Assembly (NCBI RefSeq): GCF_024158715.1
Contig: NZ_JAMZBC010000003.1
Coordinates: 1-54,856, forward strand
DNA: 54,856 nucleotides
Reading direction: 5' to 3'
Origin: Halomonas sp. 707D7
GTDB lineage: Bacteria > Pseudomonadota > Gammaproteobacteria > Pseudomonadales > Halomonadaceae
Shown here: positions 33,755 to 42,608 of the stretch, one piece after another
Layout of the letters: each line of letters begins with the position of its first letter
How positions within the stretch are numbered: the first letter of the stretch is position 1
Notes under the pieces: generated by a model
Database searches by the model: none
Seen by the model: only the letters and a program-made list of their open reading frames with translations
What the model was told of the DNA's origin: nothing
Program-made: the position numbers and the translations under genes

Positions 33755-34687
33755 GTGAAGACCGAAGCCGGTACCCTGGGATTTTCCGCCTTCATGGCCC
33801 TGCTGATCGGTGTGGTGGGCATCATTGCCACGCTCGCCTCGAACTCTCAGGCCATTCTGCTCGATGGGCTTTTCAACCTCGTTTACTTCGTGGTGGCACT
33901 GGTCACGCTCAAGGTCAGTCGGCTGGCGAGCCAGCCGGACAGCGACGCCTACCCGTTCGGCTACAGCTACTTCGAGTCGCTGGTGAACCTGTGCAAGGGG
34001 CTTCTGATTCTGGGCGTCTCCATCTTCGCGCTGGTGGACGCGGTGGCGGCGCTGTTGACCGGCGGTCGCGAGATCGCGGCGGGTCTGGCGGTGCTCTACG
34101 CAGGCTTCGCCACGCTTGCCTGCTCGCTGACCGCCTGGGTGATGCACGTGAGCCAGCGCCACGTCGCAAGCCCTCTGGTCGCGGCGGACAAGCTCAACTG
34201 GGTGGTCAATAGCGCCATCTCCGCCGGGGTGCTGGCGGCGTTCTGTCTCATGCTCGCGCTCAAGGCGCTGGATTCGACGCGCCTGGTGCCTTACGTCGAT
34301 TCGATACTGGTCATCGCAGTGGTGCTGCTGTGCCTGGGCGTGCCGGTACGTATCGCCGGCCAGGCGCTGGGTGAGCTGACCAACAAGACACCGCCGGTGG
34401 CGGTGGCAGAGCCAGTGCGCCAGGCCGTGGCCCGCGGGCTCGAGGGAGTGGCAACGGAGGCGGTGCGCGTTCGTATCGTGCGCCCGGGGCGGCTTCTTTA
34501 CGTGCTGGTTCACGTGGTGAAAAGCGACGACGCCGCGCTTGGCCTGGCCGAGCAGGACCGCCTGCGCGCCCGGGTGGACGACGAGATTCGCCGCCACTAT
34601 GCCCTCGTGGTCTGCGACATCGTGTTTACCCGGGACACCCGCTGGGCCGAGCCCTCCTGCGGGTTATTGGTGAAGACGTCGGACTGA
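33755..34687 (+). CDS. Cation diffusion facilitator family transporter
   Basis: 310 residues from GTG 33755. Six helices: TM1 begins at FSAFMALLIGVVGIIATL, the metal-site segment of TM2 reads SNSQAILLDGLFNLVYFV, and TM5 carries the second site (LVAADKLNWVVNSAISAG). A cytoplasmic C-terminal domain of about 90 residues follows. It likely exports divalent metal (zinc, iron, manganese or similar) against protons; the partner His of the usual HxxxD motif appears replaced (DKLNWVVNS), so metal preference is open. GTG 33755 has TGGAG 8 bases upstream, while the upstream ATG 33710 has none. Confidence 0.82.
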   Translation: MKTEAGTLGFSAFMALLIGVVGIIATLASNSQAILLDGLFNLVYFVVALVTLKVSRLASQPDSDAYPFGYSYFESLVNLCKGLLILGVSIFALVDAVAALLTGGREIAAGLAVLYAGFATLACSLTAWVMHVSQRHVASPLVAADKLNWVVNSAISAGVLAAFCLMLALKALDSTRLVPYVDSILVIAVVLLCLGVPVRIAGQALGELTNKTPPVAVAEPVRQAVARGLEGVATEAVRVRIVRPGRLLYVLVHVVKSDDAALGLAEQDRLRARVDDEIRRHYALVVCDIVFTRDTRWAEPSCGLLVKTSD

Positions 34688-34830
34688 ATCAGTAAAACTG
34701 ATCGCCGGAGGCTGCTGTGCTGGCCACGTCACTCCAGCCGTGTCTGACATCGGGCGGAGTGCGTTACTGCGGGGCCTGCAAAAAAGACCGGCGAGTCGCT
34801 CCATACGTATCAAGAGGTTTCTGAAAAGTC

Positions 34831-35829
34831 GTGACTTTCACCCCGGCCCTGCTGGCCCGGCTCGAGCAGCGCCTGATCGCCGCGCTGCCCGCTTGGCAGC
34901 TACCCGCCGATACCCGCATCGAGCTTCTGACCACCTCGGAAAACGCCACCTTTCTGGCCCGCTGCCCCCAAACCGGGCGCCGCCGCGTGCTGCGGGTACA
35001 CCGCCCGGACTACCACACGCGAGCGGAAATCGAATCGGAGCTTGACTGGCTTGCGGCACTGCGCGTCGATACCCGCCTTCGAGCACCCTTACCGCTTTCC
35101 ACGACAGGCCCGAGCCCGGTGGTCGAACTCGCTCTGGGTGGCCGCCGCTTTCACGCAGTAGGCTTCGATTTCATCGAAGGTCATTCCCCGCAGGCGGACG
35201 ACACGCTTCCTGCCTGGTTCGAAAAGCTCGGCGCCCTCACCGCCGCGCTTCACGAGCACAGCCGGCGCTGGACGCCGCCCGAAAACTTCGTGCGCACGCG
35301 CTGGCACCTGGACTCGATGATCGGCCCCCACGGGCTCTGGGGCGACTGGCGCCAGGCACCGGGGCTTACCGTGAGCGACGAGCGGGTCATCGCTTGTGCC
35401 ATCGAGCGGATTCACCGGGTCATCGGCGTTTATGACCGGCTTTCCGGGCGCTACGGGCTCGTGCACGCCGACCTGCGCCTGGCCAACCTGCTGGTGGAGA
35501 ACGATCAGCTCGCCGTGATCGACTTCGACGACTGCGGCTTTTGCTGGTACGCCTTCGATTTCGCCGCCGCCATCAGCTTTTTTGAACTCGACCCGCTGAT
35601 TCCCCGGCTGCGCCAGGCCTGGATTCGCGGCTACCGGACAGTGGCCGAGTTCGACGCCGCCGACGACGCCGCGCTCGACACCTTCATCATGATTCGCCGC
35701 ATCATGCTGAGCGCCTGGCTTGCCACCCACGCCGACAGCCACACCGCCCGCTCGCTCGGGGAGGGGTTCATCGAGGGCACCGCGACGCTTGCGCGGGCTT
35801 ACCTCGATCCCGCATGCACCTCGAAATGA
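34831..35829 (+). CDS. APH-fold phosphotransferase (SrkA/homoserine kinase II-like)
   Basis: 332 residues, protein-kinase-like aminoglycoside phosphotransferase fold. The catalytic loop is GLVHADLRLANLLV with Asp and Asn, and the metal-binding loop is VIDFDDCGFCWYAFDFA. The N-lobe has LRVHRPDY with the ATP-binding Lys or Arg region. It should phosphorylate a small molecule or a protein residue with ATP. The gene starts with GTG at 34831; only a distant AGAGG lies upstream. Substrate unknown; antibiotic resistance is unlikely given no other such gene nearby. Confidence 0.78.
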   Translation: MTFTPALLARLEQRLIAALPAWQLPADTRIELLTTSENATFLARCPQTGRRRVLRVHRPDYHTRAEIESELDWLAALRVDTRLRAPLPLSTTGPSPVVELALGGRRFHAVGFDFIEGHSPQADDTLPAWFEKLGALTAALHEHSRRWTPPENFVRTRWHLDSMIGPHGLWGDWRQAPGLTVSDERVIACAIERIHRVIGVYDRLSGRYGLVHADLRLANLLVENDQLAVIDFDDCGFCWYAFDFAAAISFFELDPLIPRLRQAWIRGYRTVAEFDAADDAALDTFIMIRRIMLSAWLATHADSHTARSLGEGFIEGTATLARAYLDPACTSK

Positions 35830-35866
35830 GTGAGACGCCAAGGCAAGCGGTTTTCTTGCATCGCCC

Positions 35867-35898
35867 AAAACGCCATCGGGCACCCGAAGGTGCCCGAT
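35867..35898 (-). terminator. Hairpin terminator between kinase and sugar dehydrogenase genes
   Basis: Perfect 10-bp stem ATCGGGCACC-TTCG-GGTGCCCGAT (minus strand reading) with the stable UUCG-type loop, followed on the minus strand by GGCGTTTT. It lies between two converging genes and fits termination of the PQQ-dehydrogenase gene. Confidence 0.7.
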
Positions 35899-35916
35899 CA
35901 TTGCAGTGCGACGTCT

Positions 35917-37170
35917 TCAGCTATCGGTGTCGCTTCGCGGCTCGAGACGGTAGAGCCCGCCGTCCTCTTCGTCGGTCAGCACGTAGAGAAAGCCGTCCGG
36001 GCCCTGGCGCACGTCGCGGATGCGACCCAGGGTGTCGGCCAGCAGCATCTCCTCGTGGGTGATCTCGCCCTGTTCATCCACGACCAGGCGATGAAGCTGC
36101 TCGCGCTTGAGCGAGCCGGCGAACAGGTTGTTCTGCCACTCGGCCACGTCGCCGGTGTAGAACGCAAGCCCCGAGGGCGCCATGGAGTCTTCCCAGATGT
36201 GGTTCGCCGGCGTCACTCCCGGCGCCTCGCGGCCCAGGCCAATGTGCTCGTCGGTAGTGTACTCGGTGCCGTGGGCGATCATCGGCCAGCCGTAGTTGGC
36301 ACCCTGCTCCACGCGATAGAGGCGGTCGCCGCCGTTGGGGCCGTGGTCCACCGCCCAGAGCTCGCTCGTCTCGGGGTGCAGCGCCAGGCCCTGGTTGTTG
36401 CGGTGGCCATAGGAGTAGATTTCCGGGCGCAGGTTGCCAGGCTCCACGCCAATGAAGGGGTTGTCCGGGTGGGCGCCGCCATCTTCCTGCAGGCGAATCA
36501 TCTTGCCGCCGGGGTTGGTCAGGTCCTGGGGCAGGTTCTGGACGTTGCGATCGCCGATCGGGAAGAACAGCGAGCCGTCGCCGGGAAAGACGATGCGCGA
36601 GCCGTAGTGGGCGCCGGGATGCGTGCGCGGGATCTGGGTGTAGACGGTTTCGAGATCGGTCAGGGTAGCGTTATCGGCGTCGATGCGTGCCCGCGCCACG
36701 GCGGTGCCGGTGCCATAGCCCGGCTCATAGGTGCTGAGCGCGCGCGGGTCGCCCGGGCTCGAGTAGGTGAAGTAGACCCAGCCGTTGTCGGCGTAGTCCG
36801 GGTGCACCACGACATCGAGCAGCCCGCCCTGGTTGCCGCCCTCGACGGCAGAGTCGTCGTCCTCTTCGGCGTCGGTCTTCGGCAGGTTGTCGAGCTCGGT
36901 GACGCTGTCGCCATCGATCAGTTGAAGCCGCCCGGGCCGCTCGGTGATCAGCATTCGCCCATCCGGCAGCCAGGCCACCGCCCAGGGGTGCTCGAGGCCG
37001 CTGACGATCTGCACCACGTCGAAAGAGATCTCTTCGCTTTCGACGTTCTCGGCCACGCGCTCCTCCGTCACGCTGACCTCACCCCACGCCAAACCGCTCG
37101 CCCCGAAAAACGCGGCGCCAATCGCCCAGCGCAGAGGGCGAAGGGTCCCGACATCGCTTGCGTGCATCAT
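35917..37170 (-). CDS. PQQ-dependent sugar dehydrogenase (soluble aldose dehydrogenase type)
   Basis: 417 residues. Signal peptide ending at about residue 30 (FFGASGLAWG), then a six-bladed beta-propeller of the GSDH family: LEHPWAVAWLPDGRMLITER, VVHPDYADNGWVYFTYS, HPGAHYGSRIVFPGDGSLFF, SYGHRNNQGLALHP and NYGWPMIAHGTEY. PQQ-binding Arg and His are in the HYGSR region. It would oxidise aldoses to lactones in the periplasm. Acidic stretches (AEEDDDSAVEGG) suggest adaptation to high salt. AAGGAG precedes ATG 37170 at 6 bases. PQQ synthesis genes are not in the window. Confidence 0.87.
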   Translation of the reverse strand: MMHASDVGTLRPLRWAIGAAFFGASGLAWGEVSVTEERVAENVESEEISFDVVQIVSGLEHPWAVAWLPDGRMLITERPGRLQLIDGDSVTELDNLPKTDAEEDDDSAVEGGNQGGLLDVVVHPDYADNGWVYFTYSSPGDPRALSTYEPGYGTGTAVARARIDADNATLTDLETVYTQIPRTHPGAHYGSRIVFPGDGSLFFPIGDRNVQNLPQDLTNPGGKMIRLQEDGGAHPDNPFIGVEPGNLRPEIYSYGHRNNQGLALHPETSELWAVDHGPNGGDRLYRVEQGANYGWPMIAHGTEYTTDEHIGLGREAPGVTPANHIWEDSMAPSGLAFYTGDVAEWQNNLFAGSLKREQLHRLVVDEQGEITHEEMLLADTLGRIRDVRQGPDGFLYVLTDEEDGGLYRLEPRSDTDS

Positions 37171-37299
37171 TCTCTACTCCTTTAGAAAAACATGAAATTC
37201 AGTGGGTTATCCATGGTGAACTCCCAGAATAGGCCAGCTGTTCGAGGGTCACAAATGACGCATCGCTAATGAACGCTCCTATTGATGGCACGCGCGCTT

Positions 37300-38313
37300 T
37301 TACCTCATTAGCTCTTTCAGTTCGTCGACCAGTGCCTTGGGCAGGCGCATGTCATCGCGCCGCGTACGCTCGCGCGCCTCGAAACGCCGCTGCGAAGGCA
37401 GCCGCGCTCCCTGGCCGAGGATTTCATCGAACAGGGTTTCCGCATGGCGCAGGTGGTGCTCGGCCTCGCTCCCCAGAAAAGCCTGAGGGCTGAGAGCGAT
37501 GACGAGCTCGCCGTGAAACGGCTTGCCGGTTCCCTCGGCATTGGCCGGTGCCGTCTCGTGCCCCAGCACGTCACCGATCAAGGGCCCGGCCAAGAGTCCG
37601 ATCATGGTGGAAAGCGCCGAGCCCTTGTGCCCGCCGAAGGTACGCATGGCGCCGGCCAGCGCTGCGGCGGGGTCGGTGGTGGGGTTGCCTTCGCCGTCCA
37701 TCGCCCAGTGAGCAGGAATGGACTTGCCGGCGCGCCGGTGCAGCTCGATCTCGCCTCTTGCCACTTCGCTGGTCGCGAAGTCGAAGGTATAAGGAGCGCC
37801 GTCCGGGCGCGGCCAGGAGAACGCCAGCGGATTGGTGCCCAGCAGCGGTCGCGTGCCGCCGGCCGGCGCCACGAAAGGATGGGTCGGCGTCATGGCGATA
37901 CCGACCAGTCCCTGGCTCGAGATCGCCTCCACTTCCGGCCACAGCGCCGAGAAGTGAAAGCAGCGATTGATGGCCATGGCCGCCAGCCCTTGGCGCCGCG
38001 CCTTTTCGATGAGTGTCGGCAAGCCCGTCTCGAAGGCGAGCAGCGAGCAGCCGCGCTGGGCATCGATTCGCACCACGCCCGGCGCCTGGTCGTGCACCAC
38101 CGGCAGCGCCTGGGTATCCACGCCGGCGTTGCGCGCGGTTTCCACGCAGCCGATCAGCCGATACAGGCCGTGGGAGTGACATTCGTCACGCTGGGCAGCG
38201 ACCACGCTGCGGGTGATGGCCTCGGCGTGGGCCGGGCTGTAACCGTTGTGTCGAAGGACGTCGAGGCTCAGGGAAGTGGCTTCCTCGAGGGTCAGGATGA
38301 TTGTTTCACTCAT
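37300..38313 (-). CDS. LDH2/MDH2-fold reductase (Delta1-pyrroline/piperideine-2-carboxylate reductase-like)
   Basis: 337 residues of the LDH2 (malate/L-sulfolactate) NAD(P)H family. Hallmarks: QRDECHSHGLYRLIGCVE with the catalytic His, NRCFHFSALWPEVE, LLGTNPLAFSWPR, FDFATSEVARGEIELHRRAG and FGGHKGSALSTMI. These resemble DpkA, the Delta1-piperideine-2-carboxylate reductase, more than malate or ureidoglycolate dehydrogenases. It could reduce cyclic imino acids with NADPH. ATG 38313 has AAGGG 7 bases upstream; the open frame's earlier ATG is inside the terminator region. A terminator separates it from the KGSADH gene. Confidence 0.78.
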   Translation of the reverse strand: MSETIILTLEEATSLSLDVLRHNGYSPAHAEAITRSVVAAQRDECHSHGLYRLIGCVETARNAGVDTQALPVVHDQAPGVVRIDAQRGCSLLAFETGLPTLIEKARRQGLAAMAINRCFHFSALWPEVEAISSQGLVGIAMTPTHPFVAPAGGTRPLLGTNPLAFSWPRPDGAPYTFDFATSEVARGEIELHRRAGKSIPAHWAMDGEGNPTTDPAAALAGAMRTFGGHKGSALSTMIGLLAGPLIGDVLGHETAPANAEGTGKPFHGELVIALSPQAFLGSEAEHHLRHAETLFDEILGQGARLPSQRRFEARERTRRDDMRLPKALVDELKELMR

Positions 38314-38348
38314 GCAGTTTCCCTTCGTGGTTGCGGGCGACAGGCGAT

Positions 38349-38376
38349 AAAAAAGCAGGCAATCGCTTGCCTGCTT
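38349..38376 (-). terminator. Strong intrinsic terminator of the KGSADH transcript
   Basis: Perfect 10-bp stem AAGCAGGCAA-GCGA-TTGCCTGCTT on the minus strand, followed by a U-tract TTTTTT. It stands between the KGSADH stop (38411) and the reductase start (38313), so the reductase needs its own promoter. Confidence 0.85.
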
Positions 38377-38410
38377 GGACACTACGTCATCGGTAGGAAG
38401 CCTTGCGCCA

Positions 38411-39988
38411 TCAGGCGTTGCGCTTGCCATCCACCAGGCGGCTCACCTTGAGCGGATTGGACTCCTTGAGCGCCTCGGGCAAGAGGGCTTCCGGCAGCGA
38501 CTGGTAGCATACCGGGCGCAAGAAGCGCTTGATGGCGGCGCTACCCACCGACGTGGTGCGGCTATCCGAGGTGGAGGGGTATGGGCCGCCGTGTACCATG
38601 GCGTGGCACACCTCGACGCCCGTCGGCCAGCCGTTGGCGAGAATCCGCCCCGCCTTGCGCTCGAGGGTCGGGATCAACGTCTTGGCGGCATCGATATCGG
38701 CATCGTTCATGTGCAGCGTGGCGGTCAACTGCCCTTCGAGCTGCTCGGCCACCTTCTTCACTTCCGCCATGTCCTGGCACTCGATGATCAGCGAGCTGGC
38801 ACCAAATACCTCTTCCTGCATGACCTTGGAGGCCAGAAATGCCTCGGCGGAGGTCGCGAACAGCCCGGTCTGGCACTGGTAGCCCTCCTCGCCGGTCTGA
38901 CCGCGCGCCACTTCGCGTACGCCGGCTTCGCCGCCCAGCGCCGTCACGCCCTGTTCATAGGCGCGGTGGATGCCCGGGGTGAGCATGGTCTGGGCACCGC
39001 TCTGCTCGACCGCCTTCTGCGCCGCCTGGGTGAACGTCTCGAGATCACTGCCCTTGACCGCGATCACCAGCCCTGGATTGGTGCAGAACTGCCCGGCGCC
39101 CATGTTGAGCGAGCCGACGAAGGCCTCGCCAAGCCCCTGGGCATTGGCCTTGAGCGCCTCCGGCAGCAAGAAGACCGGGTTGATACTGCTCATCTCGGCG
39201 TAGACCGGGATCGGCTGGGGGCGCGCCTGGGCGGCCTCGACCAGCGCCATGCCGCCGCTGCGCGAGCCGGTGAAGCCGACTGCCTGGATACGCGCATCGG
39301 TGACCAGGGCCTGGCCGATCTCGTTGCCGGCGCCGAACAGCAGCGAGAACACGCCCTCGGGCAGGTTGCACGCCTTGACGGCCTTCTGGATGGCGCGCCC
39401 CACCAGTTCGGAAGTTCCCGGGTGGGCGGAGTGGCCCTTGACGATCACCGGGCAGCCCGCTGCCAGCGCCGAGGCGGTATCGCCGCCGGCGACCGAGAAG
39501 GCCAGCGGGAAGTTGCTCGCACCAAATACCGCCACCGGTCCGAGCGCGATATGACGCTGGCGCAGATCGGCACGCGGCAGCGGCTGGCGATCGGGAAGCG
39601 CGGGGTCGATACGCACGTCGAGCCATTCGCCGGCGCGAACCACGGAGGCGAACAGGCGCAGCTGACCACAGGTACGTCCGCGCTCGCCTTCGATGCGTGC
39701 CCGGGGCAGGCCGGACTCGGCCACGGCGCGCTCGATCAGCTCGTCGCCGATGGCCTCGATTTCGCTGGCGATGGTTTCGAGGAAGCTTGCGCGCGCCTCG
39801 AGGGAGGTTTCGCGGTAGGTGTCGAAGGCGTCCCAGGCGAGGGCGGCTGCCTGCTCGACGTGGCTGCGATCGCCGCCGACGTAAGCCGGGTCGAGCGTCT
39901 CGCCGGTCGCTGGGTTGGTCGCCTGGATGTTGGCGCGTGTACCGCTGACACTCTGCTGACCGATTAAGAGTTTACCTTCCAATGCCAT
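38411..39988 (-). CDS. 2-oxoglutarate semialdehyde (2,5-dioxovalerate) dehydrogenase
   Basis: 525 residues, the length typical of KGSADH. Motifs: [24 protein letters not shown], the nucleotide-binding turn [14 protein letters not shown], catalytic Glu in [16 protein letters not shown] and the catalytic Cys in [15 protein letters not shown]. It oxidises 2-oxoglutarate semialdehyde (2,5-dioxopentanoate) to 2-oxoglutarate with NAD(P)+, the last step of the oxidative galacturonate/galactarate pathway whose other enzymes are encoded further along. AGGAGAG precedes ATG 39988. It follows the GntR regulator by 48 bases on the same strand and ends at a strong terminator. Confidence 0.9.
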   Translation of the reverse strand: MALEGKLLIGQQSVSGTRANIQATNPATGETLDPAYVGGDRSHVEQAAALAWDAFDTYRETSLEARASFLETIASEIEAIGDELIERAVAESGLPRARIEGERGRTCGQLRLFASVVRAGEWLDVRIDPALPDRQPLPRADLRQRHIALGPVAVFGASNFPLAFSVAGGDTASALAAGCPVIVKGHSAHPGTSELVGRAIQKAVKACNLPEGVFSLLFGAGNEIGQALVTDARIQAVGFTGSRSGGMALVEAAQARPQPIPVYAEMSSINPVFLLPEALKANAQGLGEAFVGSLNMGAGQFCTNPGLVIAVKGSDLETFTQAAQKAVEQSGAQTMLTPGIHRAYEQGVTALGGEAGVREVARGQTGEEGYQCQTGLFATSAEAFLASKVMQEEVFGASSLIIECQDMAEVKKVAEQLEGQLTATLHMNDADIDAAKTLIPTLERKAGRILANGWPTGVEVCHAMVHGGPYPSTSDSRTTSVGSAAIKRFLRPVCYQSLPEALLPEALKESNPLKVSRLVDGKRNA

Positions 39989-40036
39989 GGTCGATCTCTC
40001 CTGGTAGTTCGCGTAGGGCGATACCTTTCAACGCCC

Positions 40037-40756
40037 TTATTTGTATGAGTAGTACGTCTTGTAGGCACGCTTCAGGTGTTGATACATGGCGGCGTTCGCC
40101 GCCTTGGCATCGCGCGCCAGAATCGCCTCGAGGATGTCCGCGTGCTCCTGCCCCACCTTCTCGAGGTACTGGACGGTCGTTTGCGAATCGATCGCGACGG
40201 ACATCAACTTGGCGCGAGGAATGGTGCCGACATCCCACTGTTCGTAGATGGTGACGAAGGCCGGGTTATGCGTCGCCTGTGCGATGGCGGCATGAAACGC
40301 CAGATCCTCGTCACGCGCCTGCGTCGTGTTCTTGCAGGCCTCGAGAAACGCCTCGTGCAGCGTGACCAAGCGCTGCTGATCCTGCTCATCGTGCCGCGTG
40401 GCCGCCAGCGCCGCCACTTCGGGCTCGATGGTCAGGCGCAGCTCGAGGATGTTCAGGATATCCTCGATGGTACTCAGTCGAATCTTCTTCTCGGGGCTAC
40501 GGGATTCGGGCGCCGAGCGCAGTACCCGTGTCCCGATCCCGCGCCGAGTCTCGACCAGCCCCTGGGACTTGAGGTGAGTGATGGCCTCGCGAATCACCGT
40601 GCGGCTGACGCTGAACATGTCGCACAGCGCCCCTTCCGGCGGCAGCTTGTCACCGACCGGGATCTCCTGGCGGGCGATGATGCCCTCCAACTGCTGGGAG
40701 ACCTGCCGTGACAGGCTTCCACCGTGTACTAGGGGCTGTATGCCAAGGCTTTTCAT
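40037..40756 (-). CDS. GntR/FadR-type regulator with FCD domain
   Basis: 239 residues. The winged helix-turn-helix is at about 15-75 (IPVGDKLPPEGALCDMFSVSRTVIREAITHLKSQGLVETRRGIGTRV), and the helical FCD domain spans the rest with conserved residues DLAFHAAIAQATHN. Position between uronate dehydrogenase and KGSADH makes it the likely regulator of the galacturonate genes, with galacturonate, galactarate or KDG-type keto acid as ligand. Its target could be the ACATA-n-TATGT dyads of the locus. A weaker dyad TCATACATATGA lies in the 107-base gap upstream. Confidence 0.85.
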   Translation of the reverse strand: MKSLGIQPLVHGGSLSRQVSQQLEGIIARQEIPVGDKLPPEGALCDMFSVSRTVIREAITHLKSQGLVETRRGIGTRVLRSAPESRSPEKKIRLSTIEDILNILELRLTIEPEVAALAATRHDEQDQQRLVTLHEAFLEACKNTTQARDEDLAFHAAIAQATHNPAFVTIYEQWDVGTIPRAKLMSVAIDSQTTVQYLEKVGQEHADILEAILARDAKAANAAMYQHLKRAYKTYYSYK

Positions 40757-40848
40757 ACTCGACCAACTCTCACTGGAATCAAAAGTTCAGAGGTGTTCTA
40801 CGTCCTCCAAGGGAGCGAACACTATAGCGTATCCACTCCCCTTTTTTA

Positions 40849-40860
40849 TCATACATATGA
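40849..40860. promoter_or_regulatory. Weak dyad upstream of the FadR-type regulator gene
   Basis: TCATA-CA-TATGA, a 5-bp inverted repeat next to a T-tract in the gap between uronate dehydrogenase and the regulator gene. It resembles, but does not match, the ACATA-n-TATGT dyad found elsewhere in the locus. Could be an autoregulatory site. Confidence 0.3.
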
Positions 40861-40863
40861 CGA

Positions 40864-41661
40864 TCAGTCGTCCGGGTGACCCGACGAGGCGAACTTACCG
40901 CCCTGGTAGACCACTTCCGGTTCATCGGCGGCAGGAACGTCGCCGCGCGCCTCGATCTTTTCGCGCCACTGCTCGGAGCTGTGCTTGGGCTTCCAGCCCA
41001 GAAAAGATACCTGCTGATTGTCCCACCACTGCTCGGCGTTGTCGGAAACTCCATAGACGACGGTATTGCCGAGCTTGGGTGCCTGGAAGGCGCGCTCGAA
41101 CAGGCTCATCAAATCCTCGACGTGCAGCCAGGTCGCCAGCATGCGCGTGTCGCGAGGCTCGGGGAAGCACGAGCCGATACGCACGCTCAGCGTCTCGATG
41201 CCGAACTTGTCGAAATAGAGACTGGCGAGATCCTCGCCGAAACATTTCGAGAGCCCGTAGACGGAGTCGGGGCGATGCACGACCCGGGTGTCGATCTTCT
41301 GGGTGCGCTCGTAGAAACCGATGGTGTGATTGGAGCTGGCGAACACGATCCGTGGCTTGCCCGAGTGGCGCGCCGCCTCGTACAGGTTGTAGGTGCCGAC
41401 GATGTTGGCCTGCAGAATGCCCTGCCAGGGCTTCTCGAGCGACACGCCACCCAGGTGGATCACGCCATCACAGCCCTCGAGAAGCGCCTTGACGCCTTCG
41501 TAGTCGGCGAGGTCGCACTTCATGACTTCTTCGTGCGTGGCGGGACTGTCGATATCGGAAATATCCGACAGGCGCACGTGCTTGGCCAGCTTGTCCAGAT
41601 AAGGGCGGATGGCCTTGCCCACGCCGCCCGCGGCGCCGGTGACCAGTAGTCTGTCGAGCAT
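40864..41661 (-). CDS. udh: Uronate dehydrogenase
   Basis: 265 residues, extended SDR fold. NAD-binding GAAGGVGKAIRP at the N-terminus, catalytic Tyr-x-x-x-Lys in SVYGLSKCFGED, Ser and Asn in VFASSNHTIGFY, and the substrate segment RIGSCFPEPRDTRMLATW. These are all characteristic of bacterial uronate dehydrogenase, which oxidises D-galacturonate or D-glucuronate to the 1,5-lactone of the aldarate. ATG 41661 has AAGGAG 6 bases upstream, so the longer upstream frame is not used. It is in a run with the lactone isomerase and KdgD genes. Confidence 0.9.
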   Translation of the reverse strand: MLDRLLVTGAAGGVGKAIRPYLDKLAKHVRLSDISDIDSPATHEEVMKCDLADYEGVKALLEGCDGVIHLGGVSLEKPWQGILQANIVGTYNLYEAARHSGKPRIVFASSNHTIGFYERTQKIDTRVVHRPDSVYGLSKCFGEDLASLYFDKFGIETLSVRIGSCFPEPRDTRMLATWLHVEDLMSLFERAFQAPKLGNTVVYGVSDNAEQWWDNQQVSFLGWKPKHSSEQWREKIEARGDVPAADEPEVVYQGGKFASSGHPDD

Positions 41662-41706
41662 GTCTGTCTCCTTGTGGCTCTTGTCGTTGGGCGTCAACGC
41701 GCCTGA

Positions 41707-42570
41707 CTATCGAAAATCGTAAAGAAACGCCGGATTGTCGACCAATATCTTCTGGCGGTTCTCCTCGCTTGCCCACTCGAGCAGGATGTCGAGCTGTTCG
41801 GCATCGCTTGGGTACTGGGCGCGCTGCACGCCGACGTGTGGCCAATTGGACCCCCACAGGATGCGCTCCGGGGCGTGCTCTATCACCCGCTTGGCGATGG
41901 GGGCCACGTCGGCGAACTCGGGCGCACCGGTCAGGCTGGTCTCGTAGGCGCCGCAGATCTTGAACCAGGCGTTGCCTTTGTCGATCAGGCGCAGGATGTC
42001 ATCGACGCGGGAATCGTCTGCCGCCACCGGGTCGATGAACTTGCCGATGTGATCGATGATGTAGCGCCCTTCGATCTTCTGCAGCTCGTCATGGTAGTCG
42101 GGCAGGTCCCGACCGTTGAACTGCACCATGAGATGCCAGCCCAGGTCACGAATGTTCTTCTCGACGGCCAGCATGCGATCGATGCCTACCGCGCCGCCGG
42201 GCAGTTGCATGATGCGCGCGCCCCGAACGCCTTTCTCGTGCAGCCGATCCAGCTCCTGGCGAGAGGTATCCGGCGTGACGACGGCAATGGCGCGCGCGAC
42301 ATCGGTGCCGAACTGCTCGAGCGCCTCGACCAGCGCGGCGTTGTCGGTCTGGTAGGCGTTGGGCTGGGTCACGACGACCCGCGAAAGGCCGAGCCATGCC
42401 TGCAACTTTCGATAATCATCGACGGTCGCCAGCTCCGCGATCTGCGGACCGCCGGGTTGGGACTGGAAACCCGGCAGGAAGATATGGGCATGACAGTCCG
42501 TCGCTCCCGCCGGCGCTTTCAAGCGCGGCGTCGGGCCGGTCAACGGGCGGGTGTTTTCTGGAATCGACAT
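41707..42570 (-). CDS. gli: Amidohydrolase, D-galactarolactone isomerase-like
   Basis: 287 residues, small metal-independent-type amidohydrolase with ATDCHAHIFLPGF at the N-terminus, RVVVTQPNAYQTDNAALVEAL, YIIDHIGKFIDP and RILWGSNWPHVGVQ near the end. This matches the group of galactaro-1,5-lactone isomerases, which convert the uronate dehydrogenase product to the 1,4-lactone, and is related to 2-pyrone-4,6-dicarboxylate lactonases. Position between uronate dehydrogenase and KdgD supports the pathway role. Two adjacent ATGs (42573 and 42570) follow AGGAGG closely; the second is chosen. Confidence 0.78.
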   Translation of the reverse strand: MSIPENTRPLTGPTPRLKAPAGATDCHAHIFLPGFQSQPGGPQIAELATVDDYRKLQAWLGLSRVVVTQPNAYQTDNAALVEALEQFGTDVARAIAVVTPDTSRQELDRLHEKGVRGARIMQLPGGAVGIDRMLAVEKNIRDLGWHLMVQFNGRDLPDYHDELQKIEGRYIIDHIGKFIDPVAADDSRVDDILRLIDKGNAWFKICGAYETSLTGAPEFADVAPIAKRVIEHAPERILWGSNWPHVGVQRAQYPSDAEQLDILLEWASEENRQKILVDNPAFLYDFR

Positions 42571-42608
42571 CATGCCTCCTGTAGATCAAAAAAGTGTTCT
42601 GGTGGCGC

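Noticed and set aside
35830-37185. Long plus-strand open frame opposite the PQQ-type dehydrogenase
   Set aside because: Val/Ala/Gly-rich antisense product without any family motif, while the opposite strand gives a complete beta-propeller with a signal peptide and ribosome site.
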